From: Flectonema sp. DT1601
Taxonomy: Eukaryota > Euglenozoa > Diplonemea > Diplonemida > Diplonemidae
Assembly: GCA_964019425.1 (NCBI GenBank)
Contig: OZ025846.1
Span: 496,001-560,000, forward strand
Reading direction: 5' to 3'
DNA length: 64,000 nucleotides
The notes under the pieces were generated by a model. The model was given only the letters and a program-made list of their open reading frames with translations. It searched no databases and was not told where the DNA came from. Below, piece after piece: positions 9,218 to 21,310 of the stretch. The translations under genes and the position numbers were made by a program. The stretch's first letter is position 1. Every line of letters begins with the position of its first letter.

Positions 9218-12061
9218 ATGCCATTGAATGGGATCGCCGTGGCGAATGGCAAAGGGAAATCCAATGAGCTCGAAGAGTCAGCTTACATAACATGGTTGCA
9301 GAGTGCACTACAACAACAAACATCATTGATGAATCAAAAAGAGAAGGAAGTTGCGGCACTTCGAAAGACATTAAGAGAAGCAACGCAAGTTGTTGCAGAA
9401 CGGAGTGAGGAGGAGGGAGAGAACTTTTTAATCGACCGAATTGTTGATGAGGAAGAGCGGAACGCAGAGTTGTCGAAATCGATGAAGAATCTGACGATAG
9501 AAAATCAAGAAAAGGACGGCATCATTGCATCACTTGAAGATCAAGTCCAACTGCTAAAGGAAAGCCTTCAGGACATTCGTGGAGCACGGCACACTGATAT
9601 GCTCACAGCTCACAACACTTGGGCTGAAAAGCACTTGATTTACACACCCACTTCTCTACCGGTAAACGCTATATCTGTTTTGATTGAAGAACTCACATCA
9701 AGACGAAAGGATGTCTTGCAAATAGCTCAACGATTTGAAGACTGGCACAGCTCACTTACCCATCACTACTTTACGATTCTTCAAAGTCAGCAGCGAACCC
9801 CAAAACGATCACTCGGAGGTATAACATCTTACACTGCAGAGATTAAAAGAATAAATGATGCACTAATTGCTCGCATACGTGGGGAGTGTTTACAAGTATG
9901 TGATTTTATTATTATTTGAAATTTGCTTCTTGTTACAATAACTTATGTTCAGAAGAAAAAGAAAAAAAATTATAAAAACCTAAAAACAGCTCACCCACAA
10001 TGAAATATCAACTATCTCTCAAGGACATCTCTCCCGCTGTCGTGCAGACACGTCGACCTTCTCTTCTGCGTTTCGTCATGTTCGGACTATTGTGCAATCA
10101 ACGATAAAGAAACGCAGTGCTGAGGGACCATGGTATGTGATGTGACGTCAGCTATTCCGTCAGTACACAGAAGCACAAACAATCATAAAACCCAACAGGC
10201 TTCCAGAAGCAAAAATTGACGACCTTCTGTGTAAGTTAGATACAGTCAGTCGAGCTCAGTTGATTGAAGCAGCAAGAGAACTAGTTCTCTGTTACGACTC
10301 TAATCCAAGATCAACTGTAAGTAATCATGGTATGCATTGTAATATCCTTATAGTAGTAGTCCTCCAGAGTAAACAAAGTCAACTAAAACAGGAAAATTAC
10401 TCGAAGAGCTGTCTGCTAACTTGCACACAATTGTAACAGCGCTGCGTATTTCGAACTCGCCAGCTCCGTCATCGGACTCAGAATGTGGATTTCCAGTTTC
10501 ACTGAATGACGTGAAGGCTGTCAACGCTTCAGTTGTAGGATCAAGTGGTGCTGTTGTGGCGTCTTCATCTCCGAAGTCAGTAAGGTCGAATAGAAGTGAT
10601 ACCACAAATGGATCAATTCACTTCAGCAGATCTTCATCATTGACTAGCACTCCAACTGTGCGAAAACGTGCAGCTACTCCTCGAGGTGGGCCTGCGAGTG
10701 ATATTTCCTTCTCGACACCAACTCACATAACGGGTCCTCTCAGAGGTACTGGTGGCCTTCATAAAGTTCATCGTCCTCCTTCAAATAATTCTGTAATCCG
10801 AGGAACAACACCAGTTGGATCTAAATCCCCTCCTCGAGTTAGAGACACGGTTAGGACTGCAGCAAAGAGAGTTCCATCACCGAGAAATAGATGTCAGGCT
10901 CCTCAACCTCAGCCTCAGAATGGAACATCAAATTCGATGTTGGGCAGCAAGACTAACGCGACTGTTAATATTAACAGTGCAGCTTCAAATGGAAATGGTG
11001 CTGCTGTTCCTCCTTCGATCACGAGTCCTATTGATGCTCGAATTCTAACTCACAACTCGCCTCCACAGCAGGTTCCTCCTCCAGCAATGGACACGCCTTC
11101 TGTTGAGCAGCGCACAACTAGAGCTGCTCCTTCTAATGCCACTACAACACCCGCAACTACAACTACCACAAATATTAATAACCTCACTCCATTAGTAGCT
11201 GATCTCGCTACTCCTGTTGTACCAAAGCGACTTGAAACTGAATACGACAACGCGACTGATGACGTGACTCAACGTCCTTCTGAACCAACTGGACTAAGTG
11301 GAAGGAAGAGCCTTCCACCACCACCCCCTGCTCTATTAACTGATTCACTTATAGGTACTTGTAGTGAGAAAGTTATCCCTGACATGAAAGCTATTCCTTT
11401 AGGGTTTGCGACTCCTGAGTCAGCTCCAGGAACTCCTGCAGACCAATTGTCTCAAGCACCTCATCCTGATCGTATGTCGTACTCGTTGAATGTGAAGCCG
11501 ACGTCTCCGATGCACGACTTGAGTAGCGCACCTAATCCACCAAAACGGAATGCCGCTACTGATGCGAATATTAATTCTGTCAGATCGGAGATGATGTTCG
11601 CAGACGAGGAATTGACCTCAGAAGGATACTTGTCAGAAGCGGCAAGGAGACAAGTTAAAGAGTTCGCGATGGGGTCTTTCTCATATGGACCAACTGACAC
11701 TGATGAAGTTGTAACGCAAGCTTCAAGAGCAGAGATGATGAAAAGTTTAATGTCATGGTCAGGTGAATTAAATGATAAATTGAACAACAGAGGTAAGGCT
11801 CATCATCATCATCAAGAAGTATGGTCGGGATCTGAAGAAGACGAAGATGATGAACGGCATACCTGGTCACCAGGTTCTGAGACTGAATTTGATTATCCTT
11901 TTGACATTAATCATCCTGACTATAATGATCCAGCAGATCCGAGAATCAATCCTGGTCCTAGTATACTTCGTGTTACAAGTACCGATTCACTTTCATGTAA
12001 TGGAGCCAGTCATAGTAGATCTGTAACATTCGCTGCACATACTGAGTCATCATCCTTTTAG
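9218..12061 (+). CDS. Coiled-coil protein with long Ser/Pro-rich disordered tail; four exons
   Basis: Exons fixed by frame are 9218-9895, 9990-10132, 10199-10329 and 10392-12061. The introns have GTATGT/GTATGC donors and AACAG acceptors, 62-94 nt long, in phases 0, 2 and 1. The spliced frame has 873 codons. The N-terminal ~130 residues are heptad-rich (KEKEVAALRKTLREAT; SLEDQVQLLKESLQDI), followed by a helical region to about residue 330. The rest is low complexity, rich in Ser, Pro and Thr with TPVRKRAATPR- and SPPRV-like sites. This is typical of cytoskeleton-associated or phosphorylated scaffold proteins. No named family was recognised. For exon 3, the GTATGC donor at 10330 is preferred over GTAAGT at 10317 because only it keeps the frame. 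Confidence 0.75.
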
Positions 12062-12400
12062 TACTGGATGTCACTTTTTAAGTATTATTCAATTCTGTTT
12101 TTTTTAATGTGCGACTTCAACTTGTCAATTGCCTTCTAATTTATCCCTTTTTTTTTGTTGTTGGTGATGTCGATCATTTTGTTTTTAACGTTGGTAACGT
12201 TTATTGTATTGTAATTCACAGAAACAAATCAGCAGGCTGAAAGAGTCTACCAGAAAAAACTCATCTCAAGGAGTTTGCTTCCTCAGAGATGGGCTTTGGC
12301 TCTTATTTTTTATTCTCCTCTTTTTGTTTTTTTTATATTATAGAATGTTTGTTTTTTTCTCTTGCGATTGAAGAGGGGTTAGAGAAGGCATTTTTTCAGG

Positions 12401-12433
<33 letters not shown>

Positions 12434-12446
12434 AAGTCTTCATAAC

Positions 12447-12479
<33 letters not shown>

Positions 12480-14214
12480 TGTCTTTTGTTTTTCCCTCCG
12501 TTATAGTACTAAAATAACGTAGCTTTTTATGTTCTTATCAAGAATTGGAAGCAAGTAGCTCTCTCACTTCCCTCTGGGTTCAAAGCTTTTCACCCAGCGT
12601 TATCATATAAGCCAACATAGATTAAATGACCCTCCGGCTGAACGAACTGTGAGGTTAATGAGGTAAAATCGGCCTTTTTTTTTTTTTTGTTTCCCTTTCA
12701 CGTTTTTTTTTCTCAGAATGTTATTTTGTTTTTTCTTGTTGGAAAAGGGAGGGGAGTTTGCAGAAGTCATTTTAAGTTATAGATGGGTCCTTCTTCAAGT
12801 TGCTTTGTATTTACTTCCACAGCTCTCATTCCCTGGCCACCCAGCCCCCTTCGGATACTTTTGGCTGTAGCAGATTGTACACCTGTATTGTACAGACTTG
12901 CGATTTTTTGTCATTAAAAATTAATTTATTTTGATAAAATGTTAAACTTATTTAAAAAAAAAAAAGAAAAAATTAAAAAAAAAAAAAAAAAAACAACGAA
13001 AGCAGCACAGTTATACTTCTCCTGGCAGCATTCGTATCCCGCACCTCTTGCCTAGCCAATGTTGGTACTTGTCGCTATGGCCTCATTGCGCTGGTTTTTT
13101 TATCATTAGCGTATTGGTTTTCGTTATGTCACGAATGGGCAGTTGAGTTGATTTTTTTTCTCTTTCTCCCACTTATTAATTATGTTTCTTTTTTTCCCCG
13201 TTCCCTATCTGTTGCAGTTAATTGCCTGTCTTTTTATCCTTTGAAGTTAAAAACAGGGGGAAAAAAAAAAAAAAAAAAATGAGAGTTCTCAACTCCTTTC
13301 GTGTTATTTTTTTATTTTATTTTATTTTATTTTTTTATTTGTTCTTCTGTTTGCCCTGTTAATGTTTTTTTTTTTTTTTTTTTTTTGTAAGTTTTTTGTG
13401 ATTATTTAGTTTAAGAAATCCCTCGCCCTGCCTTTTGGTTCCAGAACCCCGTGGGGAAAAAAAAAAAAACGGAAAAGAGAAAAAATATATCAGATTTTTA
13501 AAAAAAACCGTCGTTACTTCTCGTAAGTGCTGAGTGCATGTGGGGAATATTAATCCTTAATTTGAAGTAAAAAGTTTGTTTTCTTTAGAAAGATAACAAA
13601 AAAAAAAAAAAAAAAAAAAAAAAACCCCTTTTCTGTTTTACCCTATGGAGCGTTATTTGTTACTGTTATGTGTCATCAGGAAGGTTAATTTCCTTTTTTT
13701 TTTTTTTTTGTTGTTGTTGTTGTTGTTGTCACTTAAAGAGGTCCATAGTGGCTATTTTTTTTTTTTTTTTTTTTTTTAAAATTTTATTCGTGTGTTGTTC
13801 GTACACAAATGGTAGCTTCTTGGACTGATAGAAAATTAACCCTCCGCGAACCCATAAAAATAAAAAAAACTTCGTTTGTGCAAAAAAAAAAAAAAAAAAA
13901 CCCCATCCAACGAGAAACTAGAATTTGAGTTCTTCGAAACCACTTCTCGTCGAGTCTAAAATAAAAAATAACACTATAAAAAAAAAAAAAGAAGTCCATA
14001 GAGGGGGAAAAAAAAAAAAAAAAAAAAAGAGTGAATATTTAAAAGTTTCGAAAAGGATGTTTTCTTAAAAACAAACGAACAGTACATAGCGCGGTAATCT
14101 CTCCTACCACAGGCTGGCTTCAACATATAACATGAACACGGTTACTGGTGGTACTAATTTACACCAACTGGTCAGCTCTACGAAAAGTTATTCTTCAGTC
14201 TCCCTCCCCACAAA
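12062..14214. other. Gene-free stretch dominated by homopolymer runs
   Basis: At least ten poly(A) or poly(T) runs of 12 to about 30 bases were seen, plus a (TTTTA)n patch at about 13312-13340 and (GTT)n at about 13709-13730. An imperfect inverted repeat with TGTACA arms lies near 12877-12896. No coding potential was found apart from the upstream ORF listed next. Confidence 0.5.
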
Positions 14215-14218
14215 ATGA
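14132..14218 (+). promoter_or_regulatory. Upstream ORF overlapping the GT61 start by ATGA
   Basis: ATG at 14132 opens a 28-codon reading frame (MNTVTGGTNLHQL...) whose TGA stop, 14216-14218, overlaps the GT61 start codon 14215-14217 as ATGA. Such geometry allows termination-reinitiation. It would matter only if the mRNA 5' end lies upstream of 14132; a spliced leader joined after the CAG at about 14197 would remove it. Confidence 0.3.
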
Positions 14219-15897
14219 CTTATGTGAAGATTGCAGTAGTTTTGATCATCTCGATCATTGCTATGTGGTCGTCAGGTCTATTCTTCACACCAAACACCAT
14301 TGTGAGAGGAAGTAAGAAAAAGGGGACTGAGACTATAAAAAGAGATGTTGAGAAGATGAGATCGACAGCAGAAAACATAGAAGACGATGGAGAGAAGGAA
14401 GAGCCACTTCCATTCTTTGACGTTGCAAAGATAGAAGAGTGTCCTGGAGGGGTAAATAGTTTTGTTCCTGAAGGAAAGGTAATGTGTCGTCACGGATATC
14501 CAAGCATTGAAGAGACTGTCGGAGCAGATGAACCAGACTTTGTACCATTCGTTGATAGATGCTCATGGTGGGGCGATATCGAATGGCACGGAGAACACTG
14601 GGGAGGTGTTATCCCAGCAAAACGACGAGCATCTGTTGGAATCATCCCTCCGAGATCACTTTGTGTTTCAGAAAGAGTTTGTCTTGTTGATGGATATCCC
14701 TGTCTTGGTCATAAGAATGATATTAAATCTAATCCTATTCAATTCTGTCCTCATCACGATGGACCTTTACGAATCTCTCTCAAGGAATGTGTATCAGATG
14801 TTCGCTGTTTAAAACATAACAATGATGTTTGTGGAGACTCAAACTCTAGTAAGGCGATTGGCTCAGGCAGAACTCTCCTTCTCATTCACCAATTTTGGCT
14901 GGTTGAAAATCATAACATCTGGCACTGGATGGCAACCATGATGGATATTTTCGGAGCAATTATCGAAGCGGACCCTACCCTCATCAAGGACGGATTATTC
15001 ACAGCAACATCTGCACGCGTGGCACTGTTGCTTCAGACGCAAGGGTTTAGAAAAGACAAATCATTATCTAAAGTTGGTAGTAATGCACCACGGGCCCAGT
15101 GGAACCCAGTTAAAGGTCCAGAAACACAAAAACTTTTGGCGACTATGTCGACCTGCTCAGTAGAGTACCCAGATCCTAAGGAGAGCCAATGCTACCAAAA
15201 TGTAATAATGGGAACACCTACTCAATTAGGTCTCCAATGGGAAGATCGTATCCACACAAAACGTGACATACGCTACGCCGATGTTTTTGCAAAGCACCTC
15301 CTGAGAGTTGCAGTCGGTGGCGATTCAGAACCGTTAGCCGGATCACCGATGGCATTCCCTTGGAATCACATTTATGAAGTCAGAACACAACCAGTCTTAT
15401 TCTTAGCAATGAGAGGTGAAGGGAGGGCTAAAACGACCCGTCAGATAGTTGGTATTGATATTTTAGTGACTGCTTTAGAAAGAGTTGGATTTAATGTTAA
15501 GAAGTCAGACCCAAGTAGAAATGATCCTCTATTTCCTCAAATGCTTCAGGTTGCTGCAGCTGATGTACTCCTTGGTGTTCATGGAGCTGCTTTGGGGTGG
15601 GGACTGGTGCTTCCACCTCATGGAATTGTAGTTGAGCTTCGTCCACAACGAGCGATAGTTGATAGAACGTATATTTATCCAACACTTGCGGCTGCTCGTA
15701 ATATTGAACATATTGAATACCATCAGTCGGAACCAATTACTCCTTCTGCAGATAAGCGTCTTGCCCTCGACACGTACTTTAATGTAACGGTTCAAAGTGC
15801 TCAATATTTAGCAGCTATGGTTATGAGAAAACTTATTAAGCGTGCTCCTCAGTTTCGAACATTTCCACTTTGGCATAAGAGAAAAAAGCCAAATTAG
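14215..15897 (+). CDS. GT61-family (DUF563) type II membrane glycosyltransferase
   Basis: This is a 560-aa single-exon ORF. Residues about 5-24 form a single signal-anchor helix (IAVVLIISIIAMWSSGLFF), giving a type II Golgi/ER lumenal topology. The C-terminal half carries the family's hallmark VLLGVHGAALGWGLVLPPHG followed by IVVEL at about residues 451-478. Ahead of it are HQFWLVENHNIWHW and a LFLAMRGEGRAKTTRQIVG segment resembling the nucleotide-sugar site. Lumenal cysteines are plentiful (CPGGVNSF, CSWWGDIEWH, CLVDGYPCLGH). GT61 includes EOGT, POMGNT2 and plant xylosyl/arabinosyl transferases, so the donor sugar cannot be inferred from sequence alone. Confidence 0.85.
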   Translation: MTYVKIAVVLIISIIAMWSSGLFFTPNTIVRGSKKKGTETIKRDVEKMRSTAENIEDDGEKEEPLPFFDVAKIEECPGGVNSFVPEGKVMCRHGYPSIEETVGADEPDFVPFVDRCSWWGDIEWHGEHWGGVIPAKRRASVGIIPPRSLCVSERVCLVDGYPCLGHKNDIKSNPIQFCPHHDGPLRISLKECVSDVRCLKHNNDVCGDSNSSKAIGSGRTLLLIHQFWLVENHNIWHWMATMMDIFGAIIEADPTLIKDGLFTATSARVALLLQTQGFRKDKSLSKVGSNAPRAQWNPVKGPETQKLLATMSTCSVEYPDPKESQCYQNVIMGTPTQLGLQWEDRIHTKRDIRYADVFAKHLLRVAVGGDSEPLAGSPMAFPWNHIYEVRTQPVLFLAMRGEGRAKTTRQIVGIDILVTALERVGFNVKKSDPSRNDPLFPQMLQVAAADVLLGVHGAALGWGLVLPPHGIVVELRPQRAIVDRTYIYPTLAAARNIEHIEYHQSEPITPSADKRLALDTYFNVTVQSAQYLAAMVMRKLIKRAPQFRTFPLWHKRKKPN

Positions 15898-16270
15898 AAA
15901 AGTAGGTTCGACTCTCCTGCTAATTCTCGAATGCTCATGTTTTGCTGTTTGCAATGACATTGCAAAGGCACATTCCTGCGGGTGTTTTACCCCCCCCGTA
16001 GTTTGCTTCTTACTATTTTTTTCGTAACCACACGAGCAATAACTTGATATAAATTGATTTCGTCAATTTCAAGTAGTGCTAAATACCTTTAGTGGAATTG
16101 ATTACGAGAAATGTGATACCCGTGAGTTGTATTCTCCTTGTACAGTGAATAAGTTTACAATGCCGACAGTTGATTTCGTCATAACAAGTTACCTTTTTTT
16201 TTTGTGTGTATTTTCAATATTCCCTTTTTTTTTTTCTTTCAGTTATTTAAATCTCAACAAAACTAAGGAA
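15898..16270 (+). other. Intergenic spacer with strong polypyrimidine-AG acceptor
   Basis: The segment ends in two T-rich runs and ...TTTCTTTCAG at about 16230-16242, 27-30 nt before the next start codon. This looks like a 3' splice acceptor, either cis or spliced-leader. Open frame upstream of it is fortuitous. Confidence 0.5.
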
Positions 16271-17413
16271 ATGGTATTCTTCGCTGCCAAAGGTAAACCA
16301 GAGCTCTATTGGACAACCCAAGATGGGTCGGTGTCGAGGATTAGAAGGAAGGGAGGCGCAAAGCCAGACTGGCAGAAAAAAGCTGCGAAAGGACCCGTTC
16401 CAAAGTGTATGCCAGAAAAGAAAATTCTAAAGGGAAAGGGAGCGAATCGACCAGAAAATCACATTGAAGGACCTGCAGCAAGACTGATGAAGCAATTTCA
16501 GGAACCAACAACTCCTCGTGGAGGAGGTAGGCGTTCAGTAAGTGAGACTCCAAGTAGGAGGGTAGCAAACTGGTTAGGTGAGGAATGGTTACAATCACCT
16601 CCTCCTGACCACAGGATGGGAATTAGAATTAGCAGCCCTCGTGTTGACGCTTCTGTAGTTAAGGAGAAAAGAGTTCTTGCTGACAAAGTAAGAAAGCAAA
16701 GAGAGTACTCTCTCGCGGCCCCATACGCAAAGCCAGGTGATGACTACCGTATTCCTTACAGAAGAAGTAGAAAAGCAATCTCACCACCTCGTTCTGTTGC
16801 CAGCAGATCAAGTTCATTAGTTGGAGATTGTTCTGAAGGAAGAGTTCGTGGTAAGTCTCGTGCTAGTAAACCTTCAGAAGTTGGTATTTTTGAAAAGGAA
16901 GAAATGAGTCCTAGACTATCAAAGGCAGTAGATCCTAGTAGACACACCAACCTTCGCTCTTCTTCACTATTTAGCAGACCTGAGAGGCAATTTCTTCCAA
17001 CTAATTATCGCGAAAAGGGTCTGCAATCTTTCCGTGAAGGAGCTGAAGGATGTACTTCAAAGGGATCTGGTAAGGCACGACCAGCACCATCTCTCGTTTC
17101 CGCCTGGAGTGTTGCTGATGATGCTCCGACTATTCGAAAGACTTGTACTAAACAAGCGAGGGTAGCTCATTTAAATGTTCCTTGGGGAACACAGAAAAAG
17201 CTCAGTATGTCTCGCTTCCACCGAAAGAAGAGTATTGAAGCCAGCATGAGATTCTTAAGAAAAAAATCAACTGCAACAAGAAAGCACAGAAGTGATTTAC
17301 CATGTGCGGGATCAACATTTGAAATTGGTTCTGATGCAGGTCCGTCCGAATCACCAAGAGGCAAGCGCATGTGGATGCAGCCTTCGAATAATGTGATTCC
17401 TTCTTGGCAGTAG
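16271..17413 (+). CDS. Basic, Ser/Arg/Pro-rich protein of unknown function
   Basis: The ATG at 16271 (MVFFAAKGKPELYWTTQ) is preferred over the longer open frame because a polypyrimidine tract and CAG acceptor lie just upstream. The product is 380 aa, strongly basic, with many RS, SPR and RRS clusters (TTPRGGGRRS, RIPYRRSRKAISPPR) and recurring Ser-Pro sites. No transmembrane segment or folded domain was recognised. Composition suits a cytoskeletal or flagellar filament-binding protein, but that is a guess. Confidence 0.75.
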   Translation: MVFFAAKGKPELYWTTQDGSVSRIRRKGGAKPDWQKKAAKGPVPKCMPEKKILKGKGANRPENHIEGPAARLMKQFQEPTTPRGGGRRSVSETPSRRVANWLGEEWLQSPPPDHRMGIRISSPRVDASVVKEKRVLADKVRKQREYSLAAPYAKPGDDYRIPYRRSRKAISPPRSVASRSSSLVGDCSEGRVRGKSRASKPSEVGIFEKEEMSPRLSKAVDPSRHTNLRSSSLFSRPERQFLPTNYREKGLQSFREGAEGCTSKGSGKARPAPSLVSAWSVADDAPTIRKTCTKQARVAHLNVPWGTQKKLSMSRFHRKKSIEASMRFLRKKSTATRKHRSDLPCAGSTFEIGSDAGPSESPRGKRMWMQPSNNVIPSWQ

Positions 17414-18668
17414 GTAGGTTTCTACATTTGTCGAATTCTCTCTTCCTCCATTTGTAATGTAATTCTTCTTGTTGTTCATTTTGTTATGTTTTAATCAAAA
17501 AAAAAATAAAATAATAATAATAAATTTCGATTTTTTGTTTTCTTTTTTTCTGACAGATGTGCGTGACGCGGTTCTAAGGACGTTGTAAGCAAGATACACG
17601 AAGACTAGTCCCGTGTCCTTGCTTATTCTTCATTGTGACTACTTAGTATAGCCTGTTCCATGTACGAATTCTTTTTTTTTTTTTTTTTGTTTTGTTGTTG
17701 AGTACAGATTTATTTAAAAAAAAAAAAAAAAAAAAAAAAAACAGAATAGCACCTCGGCAGTGCTCTTTTCCCATCCTCCTTAGAATAATTGTTTAATGCA
17801 CCTTTTTTTTTTTTTTTTTTTTTTTTTTTTGCAGCAGGTAGGTACTCTGACTCTGTGGCAATTCATGCAGCACAGCATGACAAATTGAAACAAGATAGTC
17901 ATGTGACACGTTTTCTTATTGTCACTACTAGTTACATCGAAGAAAAAAAAAAGAATAACATGTTTCTTACACTCCTCTTCAGCTAGCCTGTTTTCTATCT
18001 TTTTTTTTTTCCTTTTTGCCAAGTTTGATCGCAACCTGCTGTTGCTTCCGCTCTCGTTTATTGTACTGTCTCCCTCTCAAACCTTTTTTTGTTTATTGTG
18101 CCCTTAATAATCTCTTTTTCCCCTTCAACCCCCTTTTTAAAAAAAAAAAAAAAAAAAATATAAATGAACGAATTTAATTTGTCGAAGCATTTGTTTTTTG
18201 CAATAGTTCACTCGCCGCTATGTTGACCATCGCTGTTGCGCTGTAATTTCGTGTAGTGTGTGAAGTGTGGATCTCTGGGAGAGACTGCTAAATAAGCCTA
18301 TCTGGATTATTTATGTAACAAAGAAGAAAAAAAAAAAAAAGAGAAGAATATTGCAATTGGTTAAAAACTGCGTCGTTAAACTAAATGAGTTTCGCCTCTT
18401 GTTAAGAACTTTTTGTACATTTCCGAAAACGAATATAAAAAATACAAATAATTAAAGGAAACTATTTTGTTAGGTAAAAAAAATCCCAAGTATTGGAATT
18501 TGCATCTTGAAAAAAGAAGGAAAAAAAAGAACATCACTTTTTTCCTTATTTTCGACATGCGATCATCACAATATGGCCGAACGACTGTAGGAACTGATCA
18601 TGTTCGATTCCCTCTCCCAATCATTTTTCATTTAAACTATCTGCATAATAGACAGCGGTACTCACAAT
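17414..18668. other. Gene-free stretch with homopolymer runs
   Basis: It holds poly-A/T runs at about 17670-17688, 17717-17741, 17803-17830 and 18140-18158. Nothing supportable as a gene or RNA was seen. Confidence 0.45.
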
Positions 18669-19442
18669 ATGGGTATCTGTCTTTCAGAAGAAGTGGCCGA
18701 TGAAAAGGATTACGTTATCATGTATGTATCAGTATCAAGAACTATAACTAAAAAAAAAGGATACTTGAAAAAAAAAAAAAAAAAAAAAAAAAAAACTAAT
18801 AAAACAGTCGCTGGTACGTGGCTCCCTCAGATGGAGAAAACCTAATGGGGAAATCAAAAGATCAGGCGAGGGAGATCTGGGACAGGGTATGTGCCTTATT
18901 CTTATATTTAGTCATAGAATTAAGTTATCCTCTTGCAATTATGTTTTTTCCGTCTAAACCCCCATTCTTGACTACAAGAAAAAAAAAAGAAAAAAAAACA
19001 GGAAATTAAAGCTGGCACACCACCCTATAAAATAATAACAATAGCGGGGAGAGATTTAGGGTGTTCGTTGGATGCCGTGCGGGTGCTGGATTTCATAGAG
19101 TCTATTGCTGTACCTGAAAAACTTACCTTTCAGGGACTGTGTTACATAGTTGGTACTATGCTGAATGGAACTAAGCACCAGCAAGCTGATTTTATGTTCA
19201 CAGCAATTGATCAAGATGGGAGTGGGTCGTTAGACAGAGTGGAGCTGGGGGAGGTAATTAAACTCCAAAATATGAAATCAGCATCCTCTATTCAGGGATA
19301 CTTAAATGTACTACAGGTAGCAGATGAATTATTGGGTATCGTCGATACCGATCGCAACGGTTTCATCTCAAAAGAAGAATTCATTGACGCACAGCAAATC
19401 ATCATGGCTCGGTTGTTGTATGTTCAGCAAGCAGTGATGTAG
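18669..19442 (+). CDS. EF-hand calcium-binding protein with myristoylation-type N-terminus; three exons
   Basis: Exons are 18669-18721, 18808-18886 and 19002-19442. The introns are 86 and 115 nt with GTATGT donors and AACAG acceptors, and frame is maintained (phase 2, then 0). The first exon reads MGICLSEEVADEKDYV, with the Gly2 and Ser6 context for N-myristoylation and Cys4 for palmitoylation. The assembled protein is 190 aa. Two canonical EF-hand loops are visible at residues ~114-125 (DQDGSGSLDRVE) and ~159-170 (DTDRNGFISKEE). The N-terminal half probably holds degenerate EF-hands, giving the size of calcineurin B/NCS-type sensors. It probably acts as a membrane-tethered calcium sensor. 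The 5' exon is short and inferred, so the start is less certain than the body. Confidence 0.75.
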
Positions 19443-19452
19443 CATCTTTCAT

Positions 19453-19489
<37 letters not shown>

Positions 19490-20150
19490 CACATCTAAAA
19501 TCTTTTCTCTCTTCAAAAATCCAACAAGATTCAGTTGTTCGTGTTGGAGAGAATTTAATCGTTTTTCTCTTTCCCGGGTTTTCTTTGCAAGCAAACTACA
19601 ATTCTTTGTTCTTTGAAGGCACAATTGAGTGGTGATGGTGCGAACTGTGTTCGCATCAGCCGAATTTTTTTCGACCATTTCTTTTTTCTTTTCATTTTCC
19701 ATGCACCCTCCCCAACACAAATACGATTGCACACGATAAGTTTTAAAAAAAAAAAAAAAACAACAAGAAAAAAAAAAAAAAAAAAAAATTGAAAACAATT
19801 ACGTTGCACATTTGTTTTCCTTAATTTCAAGTGTGTCGCAGTGAGGTTCTTGTCTTGTCTTTTTTTCCCCTTTCATTTTTTGTTTCAAGGGAAACTTATA
19901 TAAAAAAGTGATTTAAATCGAAACACTTTGATGTGAATGTATTAAGGGATTGGTTTTTAATTTCACTTGGCTTGCCGAGAGCTTGTATTCTACGTTGCTA
20001 AGTAGAACTATTAGTCTGTAGTTGGCTCAACCAACTACGAAATATTACTAACTAATCAGATGAATATTTATATTAGTCGCCTTGTTTACAATTGGAGGTT
20101 GTATAGAGCTGTTTCTGTTTATTATTTAATTTTTTTTTTTTTTTTTTTTT

Positions 20151-20283
20151 TGCACCCGGCGAATGTCGGAAAATGAAGGAAAAAATAAAAAAAATAAAAA
20201 ATAAAAGAGCCGTTTTATTTATTTATGTCGTTGTCATCTATTTCCCTTGCGCGTCAGTATTATTACAGTCTGCGATCAAAATG
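20151..20283 (+). repeat. Family A repeat, degenerate copy
   Basis: It begins TGCACC.GCGAA.GTCGG and retains AGAGCCGTTTTATTTA, CATCTATTTCCCTTGCGCGTCAG and CTGCGATCAA in family order, but the terminal CAGAT inverted repeats are replaced or missing. Confidence 0.6.
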
Positions 20284-20548
20284 TTCTTGCGATTGGAAAA
20301 AAAAAAAAAAAAAAAGTCTCTCCGCCTTTTTACAAATCAGCGTGAGAGTGCTTTTCTGAAACTTCTGTTATTGTTGTTGGCCTCCCTCCTCTTTGGTCTG
20401 CCTGATGCAGATGCTTCCTAATAAGTTTTGTTTTTTTTGTAGAAAAAAAAAAAAAAAGGATAGAGAAGAGTCGAACTCCTTGCGTAAGATATTCTTATTT
20501 TGTTTAATATATCCGCCTACTCAAAATGAAGGTTTTTTTTTATTTTTT

Positions 20549-20654
20549 AATTCAGATGAAAGCCTATCTTTCTTATGGTCATGATTTATTTTTCCCCGTA
20601 CGACAGGATTCTGTCTGCGTTCAAAGAAGCATAAGGCTAATCTGAATGGTTTTT
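20549..20654 (+). repeat. Family A repeat with both inverted ends
   Basis: The left end ATTCAGATGAAAGCCT and the right end AGGCTAATCTGAATGGTTT form the family's terminal inverted repeat. The internal GGATTCTGTCTGCGTTCAA matches the copy at 60944-61054. Confidence 0.65.
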
Positions 20655-20856
20655 TTTTCTCTTTCTTTTTTTTCTTTTTCTGTGACAATACATACTTGTG
20701 CATTATCAATACCTTTCCTGAAGTACAAACCAAGGGCGGTTGACGCTGTTATTGCCTTTGGCAGAGTTGCTTATTATTATTTTTTCTTTTTTTTTTGTAG
20801 TAGTGAACACAAACCTGCTGTTCAGTGAGGAGGAATTATTTAACGATACGAAGGAA

Positions 20857-20889
<33 letters not shown>

Positions 20890-21310
20890 TAGGTAAACGG
20901 AAGGCTTTACTGAATAGCTTGGGATTTTTTCCCGAGAAAAAGTAATGTTAGGTATCATCCTATATATTGATTGGCCGAAAAAACCCTAATTTTTAGATTG
21001 AGCAAAAGGATCTTTGTTATCTTTTTGAAGAAAGAAAAAAAGGGTGCTGTTGTCTCTCGAAAGGAAGAATCCTCGTAGCGTTTTGATGGCTCCGTTCCCA
21101 TACTCATACTCTGAAGAATTTATTTCGTTCTTTAGGTACTTATATTTGTTTTTTTTTTTATTATTATTATTTTTATTTGCATCTTATTACCTGCGCAAAC
21201 CAAGGCGGGGGGGTGTACAGACACGTTGTATAACTACCAAAAAAAGAAATATATCGTGGAGTGGATTTCTCTAATTCAGAGAAATAAATAAATGAGGCTG
21301 TCTTGTGGGC

